From an uncultured Veillonellaceae bacterium (GTDB lineage: Bacteria > Bacillota > Negativicutes > Veillonellales > Veillonellaceae): DNA of 64,000 nucleotides. The notes under the pieces were generated by a model, which was given only the letters and a program-made list of their open reading frames with translations, was not told the DNA's origin and did not search any database. Positions 28,551-36,734 of the stretch are shown here, piece by piece. Numbering within the stretch: the first letter of the stretch is position 1; every line of letters begins with the position of its first letter. The position numbers and the translations under genes are program-made. The stretch is from the NCBI GenBank assembly GCA_945867815.1, contig CAMBIX010000003.1:62001-126000 (forward strand), written 5' to 3'.

Positions 28551-29525
28551 TTATTTACCTGCCATTTCAACTCTTGACGTCTTCTCGGCTTCTAAGGCAT
28601 GATAGGCAGCCTGATGAAGAGCCCTTTGTGCCATAGCTTCAGGCCCCTTAGGAAGCCCATAGGTAAAGCCAGCCCCAATAACTTCCGCTGCATCGGAAAT
28701 AAATAAAAAGGCTGTCGAATCGGCTTCATGAATAATCTGTTTTAATCGTGTTAATTGAGCCAAACTAACAACCGTAATAACCACATGCTTTTCCTGTTGT
28801 GTATAAGCTCCTTCTCCTTCAATGACAGTAGCGCCACGACCTAGGGTATGGATAATACCATTACAAATTTCATAGGTCTTATTCGACACAATAAAAACCG
28901 CCTTCCGCTGGTTAAAACCTGTAACAACGGCATTCGTAACAATAGTAGTCGCATATACACCTATTAAAGTAATAGCTGCGGACTCAATATTAATAACAAT
29001 GGCAGCCGCTATTAGTACTAAAGCATTAATAGCAAACAAAATAGTACCAATCTGCATACCATAATACTTACGGATAATAAAGGCAATGGGATCGAGGCCA
29101 CCTGTATTACCACCCACACGATATACGATACCAAGGCCAACCCCGCTAAGTACGCCGCCCATAATCGATCCAACTAAAGGATCTTGCGTCCAATGAAGAT
29201 TTTCTAGTCCAGAAGAAACATTAATGGCTAAGGATACAATAATCGTACCAAAAATGGTTACTACAACCTGCCAGCGTCCCAACCAGCGATAGGCTGCATA
29301 TAAAATAGGTATATTTAAAATTAAATTCCAGGTACCAACTTGAATGCCCGTCAAATAATACAAAATGATGGCTACCCCACTCATACCACTACTAACCAAC
29401 TTATGTGGCAGTATGAAACCATTAATCCCTACGCCAAACAACAAAGAGCCAATAATAATCATCAAAAATACATTAGCTGCCTGTTTCCACGTAACGCCCA
29501 TGTATTTTTCCCACGTTGCACCCAT
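28551..29525 (-). CDS. YitT family membrane protein with DUF2179 domain
   Basis: A 324-residue protein with six or so membrane helices (about 14-195) including HKLVSSGMSGVAIILYYLTG and RVGGNTGGLDPIAFIIRKYYG. A C-terminal DUF2179 domain (VVITVVSLAQLTRLKQIIHEAD) follows. Members are membrane proteins of uncertain function, possibly transporters. GGAGG precedes the ATG. It is divergent from ispE, so both promoters share the 105-bp gap. Confidence 0.88.
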   Translation of the reverse strand: MGATWEKYMGVTWKQAANVFLMIIIGSLLFGVGINGFILPHKLVSSGMSGVAIILYYLTGIQVGTWNLILNIPILYAAYRWLGRWQVVVTIFGTIIVSLAINVSSGLENLHWTQDPLVGSIMGGVLSGVGLGIVYRVGGNTGGLDPIAFIIRKYYGMQIGTILFAINALVLIAAAIVINIESAAITLIGVYATTIVTNAVVTGFNQRKAVFIVSNKTYEICNGIIHTLGRGATVIEGEGAYTQQEKHVVITVVSLAQLTRLKQIIHEADSTAFLFISDAAEVIGAGFTYGLPKGPEAMAQRALHQAAYHALEAEKTSRVEMAGK

Positions 29526-29539
29526 ACATCCTCCTGAAA

Positions 29540-29568
29540 TTGAATTTTTTTATAGCATAGCCTATAAT
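29540..29568 (+). promoter_or_regulatory. Promoter of ispE
   Basis: TTGAAT (29540-29545) and TATAAT (29563-29568) are separated by 17 bp, 62 bp before the ispE start. Confidence 0.75.
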
Positions 29569-29630
29569 TAATTATTACAAATCGATACTAACATTTACAC
29601 AAAAATATTTCAATTCTAAGCAGGAGATTT

Positions 29631-30518
29631 ATGGAACAGCTTACCTTTAGTAAAATCAATGTAGGACTCGCCATTACAGGCAAACGACCAGATGGTTATC
29701 ACAACATCGATACAATTTTTCAGTCCATTCGCCTAGGCGATTCTATTTATATTACCAAACACCACAGCGTAGTCTTTTCCGGCGATGCCCCTGAACTGCC
29801 TACCTATATACAAAAGCTCATACCTTATGATGAAAACAACCTAGCTATGAAAGCTGTTCGTGCCTTACAGTCTTACACAGGTTGCCAAACAGGTGCCGCC
29901 ATCCATCTATTAAAACGAGTACCTGCGGCTGCTGGCCTCGGCGGCGGCAGCAGTGATGCCGCTGGCATCCTACTCGCCTTAAACAAATTCTGGGACTTAC
30001 GTTTAAAAGGAAGCGAGCTCCAAGACCTAGCCAGCCAATTAGGCAGTGATGTGCCCTTCCTATTAAAAGGTGGTACGGCTCGTGGCAAGGGGCGTGGGGA
30101 TGAACTCACTAACTTACCAACAGGCAAGCCTCAATGGCTCTTAATTGTTAAACCTAAACTATCTGTATCCACAGCTAAAGCCTATGCGCGTTTTGCTGGT
30201 CAATCAGCCTACACCAATCAGACGATAGACACGGTTGAGTCTCATTTGAATAAAGGCCAGTTTAAAGAAGCCTTTGCTGCCTCCGGCAACACCTTTGAAG
30301 AATTACTTTTTCCCTTGTATCCAGAACTAGCCGCTTGCAAACAATTCTTTACAGATCGGGGCTTCATTACCCGCATGACAGGCAGCGGCCCCACTATGGT
30401 TGTCTATCTTGACAAGGCCTTAGATGCTATTGATTTACAAGAAGAAATAAAAAAAGCTGGTCACGAAGACTGGCTAAGCTTAATTACAAAAACACATGGA
30501 CAGGAGGATTTACCATGA
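29631..30518 (+). CDS. ispE: 4-diphosphocytidyl-2-C-methyl-D-erythritol kinase
   Basis: A 295-residue GHMP kinase of the MEP isoprenoid pathway, phosphorylating CDP-methylerythritol. KINVGLAITGKRPDGYHNID opens the protein, the ATP loop PAAAGLGGGSSDAAG lies near 100, and MTGSGPTMVVY near 252 is the third GHMP motif. A GGAGA ribosome binding site is present. The stop overlaps the GntR regulator start by 4 bp, so the two are coupled. Confidence 0.95.
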   Translation: MEQLTFSKINVGLAITGKRPDGYHNIDTIFQSIRLGDSIYITKHHSVVFSGDAPELPTYIQKLIPYDENNLAMKAVRALQSYTGCQTGAAIHLLKRVPAAAGLGGGSSDAAGILLALNKFWDLRLKGSELQDLASQLGSDVPFLLKGGTARGKGRGDELTNLPTGKPQWLLIVKPKLSVSTAKAYARFAGQSAYTNQTIDTVESHLNKGQFKEAFAASGNTFEELLFPLYPELAACKQFFTDRGFITRMTGSGPTMVVYLDKALDAIDLQEEIKKAGHEDWLSLITKTHGQEDLP

Positions 30519-31210
30519 GTACAGAAGCAAACCGTTTAACCCCTATTCGCTTAGATAACTACAAACCTCTACGAGAAGTTGTCTGCGAAACCTTACGGGA
30601 AGCTATCCGTGATGGCGTCCTAAAACCTGGTGAACGATTAATGGAAATTCCTCTAGCCGAAGAACTTGGCGTCAGCCGCACCCCTATCCGCGAAGCTATC
30701 CGCAAATTAGAACAAGAAGGCTTTGTCGTTATGGTTCCTCGTCGTGGTGCCTACGTAGCCGATATTTCCTTAAAAGACATAACTCAAGTCTTTGAAATCC
30801 GCTCGGCTCTAGAAGAACTAGCCGCCGGTCTTGCTGCGGAACGCATCACACCCGACGAAACAGAAAAACTAGAACGCCTGCTTGTAGAAATCGGCAACGA
30901 CATGGAACAACACAACATGGATAAAATTGTAGAAACTGACATTAACTTCCACGAAGTACTTTACAAGGCATCTCGCAATGACCGCTTAGTTGAAATTCTG
31001 AATAATCTACGAGAGCAAACATCGCGCTTTCGGGCTATGTCTATGAATCAGCCAGGCCGCCTTATAAAGACCTGGGAAGAGCACCGCCTCTTAGTCGAAG
31101 CCATCACCAGCGGTAATGCTAAAAAGGCCCGTGAAGTAGCCCGTCTGCATATGGAACACTCAGAACACACCTTACTAGCAGGTATGAATTTTGAAAACAC
31201 GCCTAAATAA
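30515..31210 (+). CDS. GntR family regulator, FadR/FCD subfamily
   Basis: A 231-residue regulator. The winged helix (VCETLREAIRDGVLKPGERL...SRTPIREAIRKLEQEG) fills residues 20-85 and an all-helical FCD effector domain residues 95-220, with metal-binding type Asp and His residues (INFHEVLYKAS, LHMEHSEHTL). Such proteins respond to organic acids. It is coupled to ispE by a 4-bp overlap, with GGAGG upstream. Its targets are unknown. Confidence 0.9.
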   Translation: MSTEANRLTPIRLDNYKPLREVVCETLREAIRDGVLKPGERLMEIPLAEELGVSRTPIREAIRKLEQEGFVVMVPRRGAYVADISLKDITQVFEIRSALEELAAGLAAERITPDETEKLERLLVEIGNDMEQHNMDKIVETDINFHEVLYKASRNDRLVEILNNLREQTSRFRAMSMNQPGRLIKTWEEHRLLVEAITSGNAKKAREVARLHMEHSEHTLLAGMNFENTPK

Positions 31211-31228
31211 GAAAAATAGATAAAGCAG

Positions 31229-31289
31229 ATAAGCCTATCTCCCTCGGAGCTGGTACTATCGCAAGACTCCTTGCGATAGATAGGCTTGT
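31229..31289 (+). repeat. Double hairpin containing CTATCGCAAG
   Basis: An outer stem (31231-31240 with 31278-31287) encloses a perfect 10-bp hairpin CTATCGCAAG/CTTGCGATAG (31256-31265, 31270-31279). It has no T run, so it is not a classic terminator. The same 10-mer recurs at 33017 and 33056. Confidence 0.6.
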
Positions 31290-31308
31290 CTTCAAATAGC
31301 AATTAGCT

Positions 31309-31356
31309 AAAAAGACCGTATGCGGTGTTTAACAGCTCCTGTACGGTCTTTTTCAG
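31309..31356. terminator. Bidirectional terminator between gntR-type gene and small membrane peptide
   Basis: AAAAAGACCGTA and TACGGTCTTTTT pair around a 19-base loop, with A and T runs on opposite sides. It can end the ispE operon (+) and the 39-residue ORF (-). Confidence 0.85.
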
Positions 31357-31428
31357 TTCATCTTTCATATAACCCAATTATACATAAATCTACACAACTA
31401 TTAGTAATAATAACTGTCCTTACTAACA

Positions 31429-31548
31429 CTATCGATAGGACCAATAGCAAGTACCAAAAAGAATAATAAGTACCATAATTAAAATAATCCACGCCTCTAC
31501 ACGACGATTCATTAAAAGTTCTAGTAACCCCTGCAAAAAGTTAAGCAT
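31429..31548 (-). CDS. Small single-span membrane peptide, 39 residues
   Basis: An ATG at 31548 with GGGAGA six bases upstream opens a 39-codon frame ending in TAG. The peptide is MLNFLQGLLELLMNRRVEAW followed by a hydrophobic helix (IILIMVLIILFG) and a short TCYWSYR tail. This gives an amphipathic N-terminus, a basic pair and one membrane span. It lies alone between the bidirectional terminator (31309-31356) and the secreted-protein promoter. The function is unknown; type I toxin, small regulator or stress peptide are possible. Confidence 0.55.
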   Translation of the reverse strand: MLNFLQGLLELLMNRRVEAWIILIMVLIILFGTCYWSYR

Positions 31549-31729
31549 ATACTATCTCCCTATGTACATTACAAATGTCAATCCCTAGTTATTTATGATT
31601 CTTATTATATCATTTCTACTGACTCTTATATATAGGCATTCAATCTTATCTCCTTTTGCGGTATAATGAGAGCATGAATCAACAATTATAGTCTCATGTT
31701 TTACATTCTATACAAAAAAGGAGTTTATT

Positions 31730-32959
31730 ATGAAACTATCGACCTCCCATTTACGCCAGGCTATACTGGCGACTATGAGCGCCGCCGCTTTTGGTCTTTT
31801 TATTTGTCAGCCAACGATGAGCTTTGCTGACACCCCAACAACAGGTACTATCGCCGTTATCGCCGAAACGCCAACAACTACTAGCAGCACATCTACAGAA
31901 ACAAGCGCAGTAAGCACGACACCATCTAATAATACTGCCACTAATTCTTATGCAGATACTATGAAAATTTTAGAAGCCTTACGGGCTAACACAGATGCAA
32001 CAGCCAATGCCTATGCCCAAGCCGCTGCGGTTGAACCACCAGCTTATGTACTTGAAGGCATTTATAACCTTCCACCTTCTGACTATGATGCCAACCAGGT
32101 TACCCCTTATGGAGCTCTTGCCTACCAAGCCAAAGTTTACGAAGCGGAATACAACCCGCAGCCACCAGTCGAAGCGGCTCAAATCGAACCAGCTAACAGC
32201 AAGCCAACTATCGTACCAGATCAGTCAACAAGCAACTTCGGCTCCACTACCATTCCTAAGGCACCAGCTGGCGTTACCGAACCTGCCAACTTATTGCAAG
32301 CTAATGCGGCAACAACTTCGACTAGCACAAGCACGACTGCAACCAGCCAGCAAAACGTATCCGATGCAGTAACTACAACCGCAACACCCGTTGCAAGTTC
32401 ACAAGCATTAACAACGCCAGTTACACTTGTTAATCCGACAATTAATACAAGCAGCTGGCAGCGTACTAGTTTCTCCGTTGGTGACCAAACCTTCTCCATG
32501 AAGATATTGCCTAACAACTCGAGTTTCTCCGTACAAAGCAGCAACGAACAAATTGGTCGCAGCAACCGCAACCAAGTAACCTTATATATGAACGGTGTCG
32601 TTCAAGGTGAAAATTACACAGCTGCTGTTACCTTCACAGCGCCGCCAACCAATCCAACACAGTTCCAATTAACATCGGACGCTAACATCCAAAAACTAGT
32701 GCCAAATAGCTTTAACACCACTATCAATAATGCAATCACAGGTAATACAAGCTATACGTATACTAAATTCGGCAATCAATGGATTGGCGGCAAGAGCGGT
32801 TCCATCACAACGGGCAATACATCTGGCGTCTATACACAAGCTGTTACCGTTATTAATAATTTTGACGTAACGACTACTGTGGCTGCCACGGCTACACAAG
32901 CTAGTGAAGCCCGTAATATTGCGTATGCCTTAATTGAATCTATTCAGAAGGCAAACTAA
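31730..32959 (+). CDS. Secreted Thr/Ala-rich protein of unknown function
   Basis: A 409-residue protein not recognised as a known family. A signal peptide (about residues 1-34, cleavage after SFA) is followed by a low-complexity Thr/Ser/Ala/Pro region with short blocks (to about 240). A more ordered C-terminal part follows (about 240-409; SWQRTSFSVGDQTFSMKILP, Asn/Thr-rich, beta-type). It lacks an LPXTG motif. A TATAAT box lies near 31662 and AAAGGAG precedes the ATG. It is flanked on both sides by CTATCGCAAG hairpins. Possibly an envelope protein. Confidence 0.75.
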   Translation: MKLSTSHLRQAILATMSAAAFGLFICQPTMSFADTPTTGTIAVIAETPTTTSSTSTETSAVSTTPSNNTATNSYADTMKILEALRANTDATANAYAQAAAVEPPAYVLEGIYNLPPSDYDANQVTPYGALAYQAKVYEAEYNPQPPVEAAQIEPANSKPTIVPDQSTSNFGSTTIPKAPAGVTEPANLLQANAATTSTSTSTTATSQQNVSDAVTTTATPVASSQALTTPVTLVNPTINTSSWQRTSFSVGDQTFSMKILPNNSSFSVQSSNEQIGRSNRNQVTLYMNGVVQGENYTAAVTFTAPPTNPTQFQLTSDANIQKLVPNSFNTTINNAITGNTSYTYTKFGNQWIGGKSGSITTGNTSGVYTQAVTVINNFDVTTTVAATATQASEARNIAYALIESIQKAN

Positions 32960-33010
32960 GATGTAAAAACTATTTTATATATAATAATTTTTGCATCACT
33001 AACTAACATA

Positions 33011-33084
33011 GAACCTTCTTGCGATAGACTAATATAGCCACTAGACCTATATAAATCTATCGCAAGGAGGTTTTCTTTTCTTTA
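33011..33084 (+). terminator. Terminator after the secreted protein, containing CTATCGCAAG arms
   Basis: AACCTTCTTGCGATAGA and TCTATCGCAAGGAGGTT pair with one mismatch around a 28-base loop, followed by a T-rich tail (TTTCTTTTCTTT). Confidence 0.8.
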
Positions 33085-33159
33085 TCTATAAGAATGTGCA
33101 GCCTACTCCCAAAAGCTTGACTTAACTATTCACCAATCAAGAATATCCTCATATACAAC

Positions 33160-33200
33160 AAAACCGCCCCTAACCATTAACGGTTAAGGGCGGTTTTATT
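33160..33200. terminator. Bidirectional terminator after the AEC transporter gene
   Basis: AAAACCGCCC and GGGCGGTTTT with inner TAACC/GGTTA form a strong hairpin with A/T flanks. It serves the minus-strand AEC gene and backs up the plus-strand terminator at 33011. Confidence 0.9.
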
Positions 33201-33285
33201 ATATAATCCAGCTATTCCCTAAGACTTCTTTTTTTATTCTAATGAATCCGTCTACTATCTATAAGAGGCAAATACGGACACACTC

Positions 33286-34242
33286 TTAATAAACGGTCAA
33301 TAGCCACATAATAATCGGCACGACAATAACGAACAAGGTCGACGTGGATACCACAATATCTGTCGCAAATTTAACATCACAATGATATTGGTCAGCCAAA
33401 ATAGGTAAAACAGCAAAGGCTGGTGTAGCTGCTTGAATAACTAAGGTATGACTGAATAGTCTAACAAGGTCAATACCAAAGCCTGAACCGACCCATATAA
33501 TCCCCACCATTAAGGCTGGAGCTACGATAAAACGTCCGATTAAGACAATAATATTATCACGACCAAAACTCATATTCCTAAGTCCAAATTTACGAAGCAT
33601 AATACCAATATAGAACAAGGCCAACGGCGTAACCAAAGCACCTAAGCCATGCAAGGTCTGCAAAATAAATGTAGGTAACGCATGGTCAGCATCCGGCCAC
33701 CAAATCATAAAAGGAATAGCTACAATGAAGCCCCATAACGGTGCAGGGATAATATGCTGCCAATTGAGCTTCATATGCCGTTCCCCCTTATCTACTGCTT
33801 GCGTTGATAAGGTTGGATCGCCAATGGAAAAAGTCCATAAGGTAAATGTCCATAAGATGACCGTATTAACTAAATAATATACAATCAAATAAGGTAAGGA
33901 AATAGCGCCAAATAAAGCTACATTTAGAGGCAAGCCAATAAAAGCCGTATTAGTAATATTAAAACCGGCCATCATAACGATACGCCGTTCTTTACTTACA
34001 TGAAGAGCCTTTACTACCAACCAAGAAATAAAATACCCAATAAAGATTGATAAAATAACATATACGATACCCGGTGCTAGTGTAATCATATCATCAATTT
34101 TGAACTTAGAAATCATATCACTGAAAATAGCACACGGTAAGGCTACTTTCAAAATGATATTTGATAAGGCCTTAGCAAATTTATCATCAAACCAATTGAT
34201 ACCCTGCATATAATAGCCAATAGCCATTAAAATAATGAGCAC
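33286..34242 (-). CDS. AEC (auxin efflux carrier) family transporter, N-terminus broken by a TGA
   Basis: The open frame encodes 318 residues with about ten membrane helices (for example LKVALPCAIFSDMI, GFNITNTAFIGLPLNVALFG, VIQAATPAFAVLPILADQY). Families of this type export or import organic acids. The natural start appears to be the ATG at 34278, which has GAGGCG six bases upstream, but codon 5 there is TGA (34264-34266). The frame then continues without change into the ORF, whose first usable codon is GTG at 34242. The gene may be a recent nonsense mutant, be rescued by reinitiation, or contain a base error. Confidence 0.8.
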   Translation of the reverse strand: MLIILMAIGYYMQGINWFDDKFAKALSNIILKVALPCAIFSDMISKFKIDDMITLAPGIVYVILSIFIGYFISWLVVKALHVSKERRIVMMAGFNITNTAFIGLPLNVALFGAISLPYLIVYYLVNTVILWTFTLWTFSIGDPTLSTQAVDKGERHMKLNWQHIIPAPLWGFIVAIPFMIWWPDADHALPTFILQTLHGLGALVTPLALFYIGIMLRKFGLRNMSFGRDNIIVLIGRFIVAPALMVGIIWVGSGFGIDLVRLFSHTLVIQAATPAFAVLPILADQYHCDVKFATDIVVSTSTLFVIVVPIIMWLLTVY

Positions 34243-34466
34243 TAGTATACTCTGAATGGATGTTCAAAACACACTCATACCAATCGCCTCTTTCTTAAAG
34301 ACGTAACTAATAACAATTATCATCACTAACTGCTTATACTGTATATATTAGCTAAATATAGAAACAAATCCTTTTTTATTTATCACTAATTTATTATTTT
34401 TATAAAAGCGTATGAATATGCCTAGACATTCACAAATTACAGCAGGCCCTTTCTTCCTCTATAATC

Positions 34467-34502
34467 AAAAGGGGCCCTCGCACAAGCAAGAACCCCTTCG
34501 AC
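34467..34502 (-). terminator. Terminator after the amino acid permease
   Basis: On the minus strand GAAGGGG pairs with CCCCTTTT around a loop with a secondary TTGC/GC pairing, followed by T. Confidence 0.7.
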
Positions 34503-34548
34503 TTATACATTTTCAATTTTTTATTCATGAAACAAGAGGGTTAATCAA

Positions 34549-35913
34549 TTACCGATTTTTCTTTTTTAATTTAAACATGCCATACATAAACAAAACCCAA
34601 ATTGGCATAGCATACACAGACATCCGCATAGAATCCATAGTATACATAACACAAACAATACCTAATAAGAATAAAAGGCAAAGATAATCTAACCACGGAT
34701 ATAAAAAAGACCTAAATTGCAACTGCTTGTCTGTCCCCGCCTTAATATAGTGCTTTCTAAACTTAATATGAGTAATAATAATGATGCCCCAACTGATAAT
34801 AAGGCCGCCCACAACAAGTCCTAGAAGCTGCATAAAGACTTCCCCACTCTTAGGATAAGCATAAGTCAAGAGTACAATGGCCAAGGCCACAACCGAGGAG
34901 AACACAATACCCACCATAGGAATCCCCCGTACGGTAATAGACGCAAATATATTAGGTGCATTGCCATTCTTAGCTAAGCCATACAGCATTCTAGAATTGC
35001 TATACAGCACACTATTAAAAACAGATAGAGCCGCAATTAATACAACAAAATTAAGAATATTAGCGGCTGCTGGAATCCCTATATCATTAAAGATTTCAAC
35101 AAAAGGACTGCCTTTCATACCAACCATATCCCAAGGCGCTAATGTCATAAGCACCAACATAGTACCAATATAGAAAATCAAAATACGAATCAAAATTTCA
35201 TTAATAGCCTTAGGAATCGTCTTTTGTGGATTTTCCGTCTCTCCGGCAGCAATTCCAATCAATTCAACACCACCAAAGGAAAAAAGGACTACCGCTAAGG
35301 ACATAAGAAAACCTACTGACCCATTAGGAAAGAAACCGCCATTATCCCAAAGATTGTGAAAGTTCTGTGGAAAACTCCCCATGTCTGTAAAGATAATCCA
35401 AAAACCAAATAAAATCATAACAACAATAGCTGCGACTTTTATGAAAGACGACCAAAATTCAACTTCCCCAAAAGCCTTAACATGAACTAGATTAATAGTT
35501 GCAATTACCAAGATACAGACTAAGGTAGTCACCCAATGGGGCAAAGCGGGAAACCAAAAATTCATATATACAGCAATGGCCGCTAGCTCAGCCATACCAG
35601 CCATCATATATAAAATCCAATAATTCCACCCCGACAAATAACCAGCAAAATGACCCCAGTACTTATTAGCAAAATGACTAAATGACCCAGATACGGGTTC
35701 ATGCACACTCATTTCACCAAGCATCCGCATCACACAAAAAATAAAAATACCTGCCAACAAGTACGACAAAATAATACCCGGTCCTACCAATTTTATAGTA
35801 GGTGCCGACCCATAGAAAAGGCCTGTCCCAATAGATGTACCTAAGGCTATCATCTGCATATGCCGATTTTTAAGGCTTCGCCTCATATGATGTGATTGTC
35901 TTTCTTCACTCAT
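34549..35913 (-). CDS. Amino acid permease, APC superfamily (AAT family)
   Basis: About 454 residues with twelve membrane helices. The N-terminal MRRSLKNRHMQMIALGTSIGTGLFYGSA and the YLSGWNYWILYMMAGMAELAA region are signatures of the AAT family (AroP, PheP, CycA, AnsP). It is a proton-coupled amino acid importer; the substrate cannot be fixed by eye. The ATG at 35913 has AAGGA nine bases upstream and is preferred over the ATG at 35931. It is a single gene, divergent from the YhcH-type gene. Confidence 0.9.
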   Translation of the reverse strand: MSEERQSHHMRRSLKNRHMQMIALGTSIGTGLFYGSAPTIKLVGPGIILSYLLAGIFIFCVMRMLGEMSVHEPVSGSFSHFANKYWGHFAGYLSGWNYWILYMMAGMAELAAIAVYMNFWFPALPHWVTTLVCILVIATINLVHVKAFGEVEFWSSFIKVAAIVVMILFGFWIIFTDMGSFPQNFHNLWDNGGFFPNGSVGFLMSLAVVLFSFGGVELIGIAAGETENPQKTIPKAINEILIRILIFYIGTMLVLMTLAPWDMVGMKGSPFVEIFNDIGIPAAANILNFVVLIAALSVFNSVLYSNSRMLYGLAKNGNAPNIFASITVRGIPMVGIVFSSVVALAIVLLTYAYPKSGEVFMQLLGLVVGGLIISWGIIIITHIKFRKHYIKAGTDKQLQFRSFLYPWLDYLCLLFLLGIVCVMYTMDSMRMSVYAMPIWVLFMYGMFKLKKKNR

Positions 35914-36030
35914 TCTTCTCAATCCTTCCATCCTACATCAATCACACTTATAATACTCTGAGTATATCACACTCACCTTTACCTTGTCCCCTTATCATGC
36001 TATAGTGAAAGCAAAAAAGGAGGCACTTCT

Positions 36031-36504
36031 ATGATTTTTTCTACAACAGACATCGATTTTCACACCCTAGGCTATCCAAAGGTCTTCGTGAAAGCCTTAA
36101 CTTTTCTAACCACTCACGATTTCACCACTATGGAACCAGGTCGTTTAACCATTCAAGGCACTATGATGTACGCCAACTTAGACGTCGTCCACACAAAAGC
36201 CTATAAAAACAGTAAGCCAGAACAACACCAAGACTATATTGATGTTCAATATATTGTTCGTGGCCGTGAAGACATGGGCTTTTACACAGATAGACACATT
36301 TATGCGCCTATCGAATCTCATCCTGATAAGGATTGCTGGTTCTACGCCAATGACCTACCGGATGAAGGTATCGTCCACGCCGTACCTGGCTCTTATGCCA
36401 TCTTCTTCCCCTCTGATATCCACCGGCCTCTGCTGGCCCCTAACGACCAACCAGAACCGGTCCTAAAAGTTGTCGTTAAGATTCATAAATCATTATTAAG
36501 ATAA
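36031..36504 (+). CDS. YhcH/YjgK/YiaL family (DUF386) cupin-like protein
   Basis: A 157-residue protein. EQHQDYIDVQYIVRGREDMGFY, the ligand-type His/Glu residues and the C-terminal FFPSDIHRPLLA...VLKVVVKIHKSLL are DUF386 signatures. Homologues (YhcH/NanQ, EbgC) act on sugars such as sialic acid anomers or in beta-galactosidase complexes. There are no sugar genes beside it here, so the substrate is open. AAAGGAGG lies upstream, and a TATAGT box near 36001. Confidence 0.88.
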   Translation: MIFSTTDIDFHTLGYPKVFVKALTFLTTHDFTTMEPGRLTIQGTMMYANLDVVHTKAYKNSKPEQHQDYIDVQYIVRGREDMGFYTDRHIYAPIESHPDKDCWFYANDLPDEGIVHAVPGSYAIFFPSDIHRPLLAPNDQPEPVLKVVVKIHKSLLR

Positions 36505-36621
36505 AATCAATAGAGACTCAAACTTATACTTATCCTAACCAACATACCATCTCGCAAAAGACGTATATTCTCCTTTCCACTAACTATTTATACCTACGCG
36601 TAATCAAAATCCACAAATAAC

Positions 36622-36670
36622 CAAAAGAGCTATCTCCTAATAATAAAGATTAGGAGATAGCTCTTTTTAC
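36622..36670. terminator. Bidirectional terminator between the YhcH-type gene and hydE
   Basis: AAAAGAGCTATCTCCTAAT pairs with ATTAGGAGATAGCTCTTTT around a short AT loop. It is a near-perfect 19-bp stem. Confidence 0.93.
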
Positions 36671-36734
36671 CTGTGAAATTATAACTACCAAAGCGTATCA
36701 CTTTTAGCTTATATGTAGCAAGCAAAACAAAGGC

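Noticed and set aside
34264-34266. TGA as a selenocysteine codon in the AEC gene
   Set aside because: AEC transporters have no Sec or Cys at this place, codon 5 is too early for a normal bacterial SECIS arrangement, and no suitable hairpin was seen directly downstream.
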